Shown here one piece after another: positions 56,001 through 64,000 of a stretch of DNA of 64,000 bases. Origin of the DNA: Dendrophyllia cribrosa (taxonomy: Eukaryota > Cnidaria > Anthozoa > Scleractinia > Dendrophylliidae); NCBI GenBank assembly GCA_024195265.1, contig JAJLRJ010000011.1, positions 26,622,792 through 26,686,791 on the forward strand. Direction: 5' to 3'. How positions within the stretch are numbered: position 1 is the first letter of the stretch; the number at the start of each line of letters is the position of its first letter. The notes under the pieces are model-generated. The model did no database searches, was not told the DNA's origin, and saw only the letters and a program-made list of their open reading frames with translations. Made by a program: the position numbers and the translations under genes.

Positions 56001-59000
56001 GGTCACACTTAGATTTCATCCTCATTCCAGATTAATTAGAACCATTACAGAACATGTACTAAAAAGCTTTCATTCGAATGGTCACACTTAGATTTCATCC
56101 TCATTCCAGATTAATTAGAACCATTACAGAACATGTACTAAAAAGCTTTCATTCGAATGGTCACACTTAGATTTCATCCTCATTCCAGATTAATTAGAAC
56201 CATTACAGAACATGTACTAAAAAGCTTTCATTCGAATGGTCACACTTAGATTTCATCCTCATTCCAGATTAATTAGAACCATTACAGAACATGTACTAAA
56301 AAGCTTTCATTCGAATGGTCACACTTAGATTTCATCCTCATTCCAGATTAATTAGAACCATTACAGAACATGTACTAAAAAGCTTTCATTCGAATGGTCA
56401 CACTTAGATTTCATCCTCATTCCAGATTAATTAGAACCATTACAGAACATGTACTAAAAAGCTTTCATTCGAATGGTCACACTTAGATTTCATCCTCATT
56501 CCAGATTAATTAGAACCATTACAGAACATGTACTAAAAAGCTTTCATTCGAATGGTCACACTTAGATTTCATCCTCATTCCAGATTAATTAGAACCATTA
56601 CAGAACATGTACTAAAAAGCTTTCATTCGAATGGTCACACTTAGATTTCATCCTCATTCCAGATTAATTAGAACCATTACAGAACATGTACTAAAAAGCT
56701 TTCATTCGAATGGTCACACTTAGATTTCATCCTCATTCCAGATTAATTAGAACCATTACAGAACATGTACTAAAAAGCTTACAGAACATGTACTAAAAAG
56801 CTTTCATTCGAATGGTCACACTTAGATTTCATCCTCATTCCAGATTAATTAGAACCATTACAGAACATGTACTAAAAAGCTTTCATTCGAATGGTCACAC
56901 TTAGATTTCATCCTCATTCCAGATTAATTAGAACCATTACAGAACATGTACTAAAAAGCTTTCATTCGAATGGTCACACTTAGATTTCATCCTCATTCCA
57001 GATTAATTAGAACCATTACAGAACATGTACTAAAAAGCTTTCATTCGAATGGTCACACTTAGATTTCATCCTCATTCCAGATTAATTAGAACCATTACAG
57101 AACATGTACTAAAAAGCTTTCATTCGAATGGTCACACTTAGATTTCATCCTCATTCCAGATTAATTAGAACCATTACAGAACATGTACTAAAAAGCTTTC
57201 ATTCGAATGGTCACACTTAGATTTCATCCTCATTCCAGATTAATTAGAACCATTACAGAACATGTACTAAAAAGCTTTCATTCGAATGGTCACACTTAGA
57301 TTTCATCCTCATTCCAGATTAATTAGAACCATTACAGAACATGTACTAAAAAGCTTTCATTCGAATGGTCACACTTAGATTTCATCCTCATTCCAGATTA
57401 ATTAGAACCATTACAGAACATGTACTAAAAAGCTTTCATTCGAATGGTCACACTTAGATTTCATCCACAAACCAAATTAGAACACCTTGTACAGCAAATA
57501 CATGTAAACAGCACCACAGGAAAGTACCGCTCAATAGCTTTCATTTGAATGGTTGCACTGTTGGATTTCATCCACAAGCTCAAAAGTTAGAACCACCTTA
57601 TGCAGCATAATAAACAGCACCACAGGAAAGTTACCTGCTCAATGGCTTTTATTTGAAATTTTATTTTCCTTGGGTCAGATTCATTACCATAATCCAAGAC
57701 AAAGGAAAACAAAAATGAAACTGGTTTAATAATTTTGAAACCAAAGAAAAATTTAAACTACAACATGGTATAATTTTATAGCTACTATTGTAAATAATAG
57801 AACAGCACTTTACTATGCCATATCATTCCCTAGTGCAAGTTGATGTTAATTTTTAAATAATAATTAAAACAAATGCATTTCTTTGTTGATTAATTTTTCC
57901 AACAGAATTTAATTTGGCAAGCTCATCACTGGCGGGAAGGAAACTTGTCACCCAGTGCAAAATGTGCCTACTGCAAAAGAACGTGTGGAAGCATGGAATG
58001 TCCAGCAAGCATGAAATGCAGCTGGTGCGGGCAATCGGTGGGTGCCTTGTTAAAAATCTATGCGGGTAGGGAACTTACACCCAGTTTGGGGGGGGGGGGG
58101 GGGGGTGGGGGAGAGTGGACCTCCCTTACTTGGACGTGACCTTTTTTAATAAGCTATTCAGAACAGAGGGGGCGGGAGAAGAGGGGGACCTTTTAGCCAG
58201 AAATTGAAAACTGAACTTCCTGGAAGCTTGTTGCCCTATACAATATTAAAAGCCTTGATGAATTTTCCATGGATTTCTAAAAAATCTGGTCATCCTCAGG
58301 ACGCCCAGACACCCTGCTGGCTAAAAGCTTGGGAGGGTGGCTTTAGAAGCATTTATTTTATTTAAACTATGTCCACCAAACTGCGCGATGCTTTATGAAA
58401 TTTACATGTATCGCAGAAAACACGACAGCAAAGTTCTGTAAAATTCTCCAGTTATTATCAGACAGTACTCAGTTTTGTTTTTAATTGCTGTGCAGGCTCA
58501 CAGTTCATGCCATTTAATGTTGGCAAAAGAGTGTGGATTTGGTTACCTACACAAGCTTGTGTTACCTCCGTACGCTGTTTCAATGCCGAACATCTCCTTG
58601 TGGAGTTCCTGTTCCCAGATGAGAAGCAGAACCGCAACACTGGGTATTTATTTCAATAAATACATGTACATTATAAAATGGGACCTCTTGTATCCATAAA
58701 ATTCAGATTTCTGCCCCCTCCCCCACCCACCCCACCCTTACCATGTCACATAGCAGTAAACTCTGTCTATGATAGACACCCTTTGTCCAGCTGTAACTGT
58801 CTGCCTTAAACATGTGTCCGCCTTAGACATGTGTCCACCTTAGACTTGTGTCCACCTTAGACTTGTGTCCACATTAGACTTGTGTCCGTCTTAGACATGT
58901 GTCTGCCTTAGACATTGTCCACCTTGACTTGCGTCCATCTTAGACATGTGTCCACCTTAGAAATGTGTCCATCTTAGACATGTGCCTGCCTTAGACATAT

Positions 59001-60362
59001 CTGCCCTAGACATGTGCCTGCCTTAGACATGTGTCCGCCATAGACATGTGTCCACCTAATAGATGTATCCACCTTAGATATGTGTCCGCCTTAGACATGT
59101 GTCCACCTTAGACATGTACCACCTTAGACTTGTGCCTGCCTTAGACATGTGTCTGCATTAGAATTGTGCCCACCTTAGACATTTGTCCACCTTAGACATG
59201 TGTCCACCTTAGACATGTGTCCGCCTTAGACATGTGTCCGCCTTAGACATGTGTCCGCCTTAGACATGTGTCCCCTTTGACTTGTGCCCACCTTAGACAT
59301 TTGCCCGCCTTAGACATTTGTCCGCCTTAGACTTGTGCCCGCCTTAGACATGTGTCCACCTTAGACACGTGTCCACCTTAGACTTGTGTCTGCCTTAGAC
59401 ATGTGTCTGACTTAGACATGTGTCCCCCTTTTTCTTGTGTCCACCTTAGACATGTGTCTGCCTTAGACATGTGTCCACCTTGTTCTTGTGCCCGCCTTAG
59501 ACATGTGTCCGCCTTAGACATGTGTCCGCGTTAGACATGTGTCCACCTTAGACATGTGTCCACCTTAGACATGTGTCCATCTTAGACATGTGTCCACCTT
59601 AGACTTTTGTCCACCGTAGACATGTCTGCCTTTGATATGTGTCTGCCTTAGACATGTGTCCACCTTAGACATGTTTCCACCTTAGATATGTGTCTGCCTT
59701 AGACTTGTGCCCACCTTAGATATGTGTCCACCCTAGACATGTGTCCGCCTTAAAGTACACGTGTCCATCTTAGAAATGTGTCCGCCTTAGACATGTGTCC
59801 GCCTTAGACATGTCTCTGCCTAAGTTAAGAGAGTTAATGCAACCTGAAACTCTGTGATGTCAGTACTCAAACAATGGCTGATTCTTTTATCACCTAAGTT
59901 AGACTCTGTCAGACTCAGAGAGGTGTCCACCTTAGAGTGAGTTTACTTGCAGACAAACAAGTGAAATTCGGCTGGTATCAGCTATCCCTGTCTGCCTTAC
60001 AGTGGTGTCCAATTTGTGAGAGTTAACAGTAATGAGCCAAGCAACAGTTTGGACTTTTCACTTTATTCACCATTTTATTTTGCACACAAATGGAAGTTTA
60101 ACACAGTCATAGGTTACATTTGAAATTTTACATCATGCATTTTAAGATTGGTGCTGAAAAGCCCTTTTTAGCCTGGAGCAACAATAAATATGTATGTATG
60201 CTGGTTGTTGGAAAACTGGTTGACACTTCTGCATAGATGTTACAAGAGTGGAACATAGTTATTGTAAGTTGTTTTTGACAGGAGCATGTGATGAAGATGA
60301 TGGGATAGTCCCAGATGTTCCATTGCAGAACACTGATGATAGCAACTCATCATTTGATTCAG
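44579..60362 (+). CDS. DGKQ: Diacylglycerol kinase theta, 5' part (three C1 domains), with two frameshifts in this sequence
   Basis: Lipid kinase that turns diacylglycerol into phosphatidic acid; the C1 repeats bind lipid or protein partners. Exons: 44579-44769, 47384-47463, 49395-49496, 50726-50814, 57906-58037, 58496-58643, 60282-60362. Exons 1-2 form C1a (PTYCHHCTDLLWGL, then CNFVSHERC). Exons 3-4 form C1b (FCCVCRKRL, then VCDYFTHEEC). Exons 5-6 form the extended C1c with HHWREGNL, typical of the theta type, and ECGFGYLHKLVLPP. Exon 7 is an acidic linker. The Ras-association and catalytic domains are absent up to 64000 and would lie beyond the right edge. Exon 1 is two bases short between HRFGR and TFTRPTYC, and exon 3 one base short between SGPH and FYRKR. 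Either assembly errors or an inactive copy; all splice sites look normal. Confidence 0.87.
44770..46660. other. DGKQ intron 1, left part
   Basis: No exon found. Scattered old repeats, e.g. AAATGCCAGG..AATAAACGCCAGG words near 46140-46180 and an ATATAGATAATTGAT run near 46470. Confidence 0.45.
46672..47118. mobile_element. TIR element with poly-G and poly-C ends (DGKQ intron 1)
   Basis: AGAGTACAAAAACTTTGC..CCACCC then a G run (about 46686-46729) at the left; a C run (47049-47079), then GGGTG-rich inverse and AGTTTTTGTACTCTGTCC at the right. Confidence 0.7.
47384..47463 (+). CDS. DGKQ: DGKQ exon 2 (C1a, second half)
   Basis: Encodes VCNFVSHERCMQIV and CISIATSLVK, closing C1a with its last Cys/His ligands. 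Acceptor TTTTAG, donor GTAAGT. Intact. Confidence 0.9.
47567..47753. mobile_element. Small MITE in DGKQ intron 2
   Basis: GGGCTGGTTTCACTAGTGAT and ATCGTTAGTGGGAACCAGCT are inverse ends; the interior is rich in CCTTCCGATTCCGATTGC. Confidence 0.65.
47880..48420 (+). repeat. Short-word tandem repeats
   Basis: AACATCAAGGCT repeated four times (47884-47935), then GGCACAATTTA/GGCACGATTTA words at about 48088-48410 every 10-20 bp. Confidence 0.75.
48780..49031. mobile_element. MITE with 50-bp TIR (DGKQ intron 2)
   Basis: TAATGCCCCATTCACACCAA and TTGGTGTGAATGGGGTATTA; inverse homology continues to AAACTAAACAACATTTAAAC. Confidence 0.9.
49395..49496 (+). CDS. DGKQ: DGKQ exon 3 (C1b, first half; frameshifted)
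   Basis: Encodes EPIAHSWSGPHF in one frame and YRKRFCCVCRKRLDEH in the next. One T is missing from the T run at about 49426-49430; with 103 instead of 102 nt the phase into exon 4 would be correct. Splice sites ACACAG and GTTGGT. Confidence 0.82.
49817..50634. mobile_element. TIR element with dense GATC repeats (DGKQ intron 3)
   Basis: TTCCCTGGTGAAAATC at 49817 is inverted at 50619-50634. The interior repeats AAGATCCTT, AGGATCTTT and AAGATCTTC on both strands, a GATC every 15-20 bp. A third CCCTGGTGAGAATC lies at 50093. Confidence 0.75.
50726..50814 (+). CDS. DGKQ: DGKQ exon 4 (C1b, second half)
   Basis: Encodes VCDYFTHEECKEFSVSDCKK and SSYSPHIQK. Acceptor TTATAG, donor GTATGT, intact. The next intron is filled by the 79-bp satellite. 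Confidence 0.9.
50957..57465 (+). repeat. 79-bp satellite array, about 80 copies (DGKQ intron 4)
   Basis: Unit runs CAGATTAATTAGAACC, ATTACAGAACATGTAC, TAAAAAGCTTTCATTCG, AATGGTCACACTTAG, ATTTCATCCTCATTC. Copies are almost identical over 6.5 kb. Exceptions: a G-to-A change in four units (53943, 54022, 54180, 54259) and a partial unit at about 56780. It fills most of the intron between C1b and C1c. Confidence 0.98.
57466..57660 (+). repeat. Diverged units at the right edge of the satellite
   Basis: Two longer, older units with ACAGCACCACAGGAAAGT, CTCAATAGCTTTCATTTG and GGATTTCATCCACAAGC; they bridge the 79-bp and 88-bp types. Confidence 0.8.
57906..58037 (+). CDS. DGKQ: DGKQ exon 5 (C1c)
   Basis: Encodes AHHWREGNLSPSAKCAYCKR, TCGSMECP and KCSWCGQS; the HHWREGNL and CxxCxxxC spacing is characteristic of the third C1 of theta-type kinases. 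44 codons, phase 0. Donor GTGGGT. Confidence 0.93.
58496..58643 (+). CDS. DGKQ: DGKQ exon 6 (C1c end)
   Basis: Encodes AHSSCHLMLAKECGFGYLHK and LVLPPYAVSMP, the conserved end of the extended C1c, then a Ser/Arg-rich stretch unlike other animals. Phase fits exon 7 only in this frame, so I keep it, but the divergent end (from about 58585) is less certain. Confidence 0.8.
58680..58787. repeat. Left end of a transposon-like element before the minisatellite
   Basis: CAGTAAACTCTGTCTATGAT..GACACCC at 58755 has a partner GGTGTCCACC..GAGTGAGTTTACT at 59920-59951. The minisatellite lies between. Confidence 0.5.
58788..59830 (+). repeat. 17-bp minisatellite, about 60 copies (DGKQ intron 6)
   Basis: Unit GTGTCCGCCTTAGACAT with many variants (CCACC, CTGCC, CTTGTGCC). 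Probably grown from the GTGTCC/TTAGAC words of the surrounding TIR element. Confidence 0.95.
60282..60362 (+). CDS. DGKQ: DGKQ exon 7 (acidic linker)
   Basis: Encodes ACDEDDGIVPDVPLQNTDD and SNSSFDS, an acidic disordered linker. Supported by phase on both sides, acceptor TGACAG and donor GTAGAG, not by strong homology. Confidence 0.6.
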
Positions 60363-60411
60363 GTAGAGTAAGCTGCACCAGAATCTGTCTTTGATAAGCA
60401 TTTGTTTCTCC

Positions 60412-60660
60412 TTAAGGTGGCTCCAAGTAGTTTTTTTTTGGGTCACACTACCCTTTAATTTTTGAATGTGCTTATACATGATCAATCTTTCTTTTAACTC
60501 AATGAATCTGAATTTGATACCAGATGTTAAAGCTTGGGGTGATGCTCGTTTTATGCTAATCAGCATTTCCATAGCAACGGTAAACAAACATGGCGTAAAA
60601 CAGTTTTTCTTAATTATCTTTTGATTTTGGGGCTACCCGCGACAAGCAAATAAATGTGCT
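60412..60660 (+). repeat. Solitary left end of the 10708-11959 element
   Basis: TTAAGGTGGCTCCAAGTAGT begins 50 bp after DGKQ exon 7; no right end seen. Confidence 0.5.
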
Positions 60661-61410
60661 ATAATCTACAGAGGGGGGCATTGGGGTTTTCGGTTTTGCT
60701 AATTTTTGAGATCGGTTTTTCGGTTTGTGTCCTCAAAATGTCCGGTTTTTCGGTTTTTGTATCCGTTGCGGTTTTTGGTTTTTCACTTTTTTAACATCTG
60801 GGTTTTGGTTTTTCACTTTTTTGACATCCGGTTTTCAATTTTTATGAATAAGACAAGCGGTTTTTCGGTTCTGGCTTCAGTCGCTTCCTGGTTCAAAAGG
60901 CAGTACAAGTTTTGCCTAATTCTATTGCAATAGCTTTAAAATGAAAGAAGAAAGATGAGCTTATAGAAATCGCTAATAGAGGGTGGCCGCTAATACAGGG
61001 CCATCAGTATAGTGTACAGGCTCGACTGAAGCTATATATTTCGCACTGGTATCAAGGGACAGGGGTGGGGTTTACAAATTTGCCATTTTGATTGATCATT
61101 ATGTTCAGGGATGTAAATAATAGGCAGAAGGCGGAAAAAATATCCGCCTGAAGACTGAGTTTTCTTGATTTTTTCCGCCTGGAAAATTGTGCCTGCTTAT
61201 AACTAACTCTTTCTCTTTTTTTTTTTACCAAATTTTTCCGCCTGTGATGAACAAAAGTCCACCTGTTGGATATCTTAGCTACATCCCTGTATGTTCGGCG
61301 GTTTTTTTCGGTTTCGAGCAATTGTAATTGCGGTTTTTTCAGTTTTCACTGAAATTTTTAGCGGTTTTCCGGTTTCTAATGAGCCCCAATGTCCCATCTC
61401 TACACAGTGT
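60660..61410. repeat. T/G-rich repeat, GGTTTTTC words
   Basis: CGGTTTTTCGGTTT and TTGGTTTTTCACTTTTTT recur at 60680-60870 and GCGGTTTTTT at 61298-61380. No coding signal. Confidence 0.6.
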
Positions 61411-61648
61411 AGCACACTAAATGATTTCGATAAATAAATGGCTGAAACATTTTTAACATGCGTTTTTTTGATGTTTGAAATATAAGGCGTCAAAACATTC
61501 CATAGGTCTCACAAACTATCATTAAATTACCACAAAAAGTTTCCTCAGACTTAAATTATTACTCCCTGCAAATAGCTCTGACTAACTCCTTAGCAATAAA
61601 GAGATCGAGCTTTTCATTCAAATGCAGTTTAAAAAGAGTGAAAACGTT

Positions 61649-62514
61649 AAGGCTGGTTTACACTTGCAATTTTCCCTGCTATTTTTGTTGCTTTTGTCAC
61701 GGCGATTTTTTTCGCCCACACTCTGCAACTCCAAATCGCAAGTGTAAACGAGATGCAATTTCAGGGCGATAATTGTAGCTGCGATTTCGCAGAGGTTGCA
61801 AACATGTTCGAAACTTGGTGCAATTTTGAAGCGATTTTGAACAAATGACTCTTTACTAGGGCCGGGGTCCCTGTGGGTAGGTTTTGACTGCACTACATGT
61901 AACTAGACGTCGCTGAAAATAAAAATGTCTGAGGGAAATAAAAAGAAGATGGCTTGCTCATCTAAGCATGAGCCTTCAGAGACTGTCATGTTTTGCTTTT
62001 CCAGTTTGGGTGTTAACTTGTTGACAAGTGCCAAAATTCAGAATTCGGGTCATTTTCAAGTTTTTTCACAAGCTTGTGGAAAGCCCCCTTGGAGTCACTT
62101 TTCGCTAACCACAGTTTGACCCAGATACTTCTCCTTCACAGATTCTTTGCCTCCCCGCACCAAAATCACACTTACTAACAATTGACAATCCCATTCCCGG
62201 AATGACATTTAAAACTAAATAATTGCAAATAACAAAAAAAAACTTTACAACAAAATTGCAACAATTTGTTTACGGTACATTGCCATGTCCGATTAAACTA
62301 TGCATGCTTAGAACAGGAACTACAGCTGCTCCTAATCCTGGCAGCTTCAAAAAATCGCACTGCTTGCAGCCACAAAATCGCCCTAAAATCGCACCGGAAT
62401 TGCATCTAGTTTACACTTGCGATTTGGAGTTGCAGCATGCACGAGAAAATTCTCCGCGACAAATGCGACAAAAATTGCACGGAAAATTGCAAGTGTAAAC
62501 TGGCCTTTACATGT
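61649..62514. mobile_element. Non-coding TIR element, about 0.86 kb
   Basis: AAGGCTGGTTTACACTTGCA and TGCAAGTGTAAACTGGCCTT are inverse; a second inverse pair, CTCCAAATCGCAAGTGTAAA and TTTACACTTGCGATTTGGAG, lies inside. A related left end is at 37034. Confidence 0.8.
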
Positions 62515-62624
62515 ACATTCATACCACCTTCTCACCTCCTCCCTTCTCTCTTATCTCAGTTTGATAATTCACTGGATACCGGTATCTTCTTTTTGGTTAC
62601 TGATAATCATTACAACCCCCAAGG

Positions 62625-62870
62625 GTGCAAAAAATCAAAATTCAAGAAAAACCCCAAATTTCATTTTGTAAAGTATTGAAAAACAAATGAAACCATGCAA
62701 AAGTACTGCCAAAGAAGTTTCATTTGAATGGTCACACCATAGGATTTCATCAACAGACTCAACAGTTAGAACAAATGATACCATGCAAAAGTACTGCCAA
62801 AGAGGTTTCATTTGAATGGTCACACCATAGGATTTTGTTGACAGACTCAAAAGTTAGAAGATTTTAGAAG
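62625..62870 (+). repeat. 88-bp repeats with left flank, two units
   Basis: Flank AAAATTCAAGAAAAACCCCA..TTTCATTTTGTAAA then two CATGCAAAAGTACTGCC..GGTCACACCATAGGATTT units. Confidence 0.85.
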
Positions 62871-62879
62871 TTCTTTTTA

Positions 62880-63465
62880 CAATTTTTGTATCTAACTTTA
62901 CATTCCCATCATAAACACGAAGCAACAAGATTTTTATTTATTTATTTATTTTTATTGCACTATAAAGAGATAAGTACAAATAACAAATATTACATACCCT
63001 GGTATATAGAATCGCCGAAAACAGCTGCGCAATTGCTGTTGGCAATAAAATATTCTACTAACATAATTTAATAAAGTTCACAATGTCCACAGAGCGACAA
63101 TTGAGATTACATTTGATCATTTGTCTCTTCGTTTTTATCACAGGAAAGCAAAGTTAGTTTACTTACAAAACTTGTAAACAGAACTTGTAAAAAAGTTTGT
63201 CTGGTACTCATGGCAAGGCATGTTACACTGTAATCAGAAGGGCATTTCATCGTCATGACGAGCAAATCTGGTTATTAGATTTTTTCTTAGTCATCCGCCG
63301 TAAAGGTTTCTACATCACGATTGCTAGAACTATAGACTGAACCAGAACTGATCACACGTACTATACCACGGCATAGTATCGTTTTTTAAAAGGATACTAC
63401 AGTATGTCGTGATATTCTTTTTGTGATCACACAAAAATGATGTACTCAACCATAAATTCTCATGA
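62880..63465. other. No gene recognised
   Basis: (TTTA)n at 62933-62956. A reverse frame with TLLSCDKNEETNDQM-like text was considered as an old retroelement tail but is too weak to name. Confidence 0.4.
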
Positions 63466-64000
63466 TTGCCAGAAGTCAAAATTCAAGAAAAATCCCAAAT
63501 TAAATTTTGTAAAATATCCAAAAAAAAAAATGGTACCATGCAAAAGTGCTGCCAAAGAAGTTTCATTTGAATGGTCACACCATAGGATTTCATCAACAGA
63601 CTCAAAAGTTAGAACAAATGGTACCATGCAAAAGTACTGCCAAAGAGGTTTCATTTGAATGGTCACACCATAGGATTTCATCAACAGACTCAAAAGTTAG
63701 AACAAATGGTACCATGCAAAAGTACTGCTGAAGAGGTTCCATTTGAATGGTCACACCATAGGGTTTCATCAACAGACTCAAAAGTTAGAACAAATGGTAT
63801 CATGCAAAAGTACTGCTGAAGAGGTTCCATTTGAATGGTCACACCATAGGATTTCATCAACAGACTCAAAAGTTAGAACAAATGGTACCATGCAAAAGTA
63901 CTGCTGAAGAGGTTCCATTTAAATGGTCACACCATAGGGTTTCATCAACAGACTCAAAAGTTAGAACAAATGGTATCATGCAAAAGTACTGCTGAAGAGG
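63466..64000 (+). repeat. 88-bp repeat array with left flank, runs off the window
   Basis: Same flank (CAAAATTCAAGAAAAATCCC) then at least five units spaced 88 bp. Confidence 0.92.

Noticed and set aside
50957..57465. CRISPR array
   Set aside because: Units are contiguous without unique spacers, in an animal intron.
57945..58139. 64-residue frame running past DGKQ exon 5
   Set aside because: Only the part to 58037 is exon; the rest is intron read-through into a poly-G run.
58788..59830. CRISPR-like repeat
   Set aside because: 17-bp head-to-tail units with no spacers.
60680..60870. Telomere-like repeat (GGTTTTTC words)
   Set aside because: Irregular spacing and not the animal TTAGGG type; more likely low-complexity repeat.
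63100..63300. Possible LINE reverse transcriptase tail on the reverse strand
   Set aside because: Only a short, broken stretch with no diagnostic motif.

Overview
This is nuclear DNA of an animal, most likely an anthozoan cnidarian such as a stony coral. The evidence is short GT-AG introns in genes with clear metazoan orthologues, Penelope-like retroelements carrying GIY-YIG endonucleases, and very many short inverted-repeat elements of a kind common in coral genomes. The organism call is inference; no prokaryotic or viral gene set is present.

Two protein genes can be rebuilt exon by exon, both on the + strand. (1) 7368-27426: a complete mRNA-capping enzyme (RNGTT), 18 coding exons and 583 codons, with the triphosphatase signature [10 protein letters not shown] in exon 5 and the guanylyltransferase lysine motif KADG in exon 9. 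Every exon joins in phase. (2) 44579-60362: the 5' part of a diacylglycerol kinase theta gene (DGKQ), seven exons covering three C1 domains and an acidic linker. The catalytic domain would lie beyond the right edge. Two of its C1 exons carry small frameshifting deletions, while RNGTT has none.

Almost everything else is repeat. 1-7120: a composite with inverted ends (CAGGGGTAA plus a heptamer array), two oppositely oriented Penelope endonuclease fragments and a tandemly duplicated core with a 44-46 bp C-rich minisatellite. RNGTT introns: many hairpin or TIR elements, several with TTAA at both ends, and partial duplications of exons 4 and 10. 27430-30500: degenerate minisatellite, an 88-bp repeat array and a tRNA-like element. 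31366-31755: a hAT-type MITE with target duplication. 32520-34690 and 40440-42330: two copies of one duplicated segment, with precise insertion differences. 35615-36264: a 650-bp near-perfect palindrome. 36563-37709: inverted heptamer arrays. 38800-40375: a Penelope element with an inverted copy of its own 3' end and a 59-bp target duplication. 43190-44132: a second, broken Penelope element. 50957-57465: about 80 almost identical 79-bp repeats in a DGKQ intron. 58788-59830: a 17-bp minisatellite. 62690-64000: more 88-bp repeats, running off the edge.

The most interesting layer is in the Penelope remnants. Six places match a minimal hammerhead ribozyme (CUGANGA-like box, stem II, GAAA, very short stem III, stem I with family-specific pairing). 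Next are the satellite family that exists as both a large homogeneous array and small dispersed arrays with shared flanks, and the inverted heptamer arrays bounding two unrelated segments.
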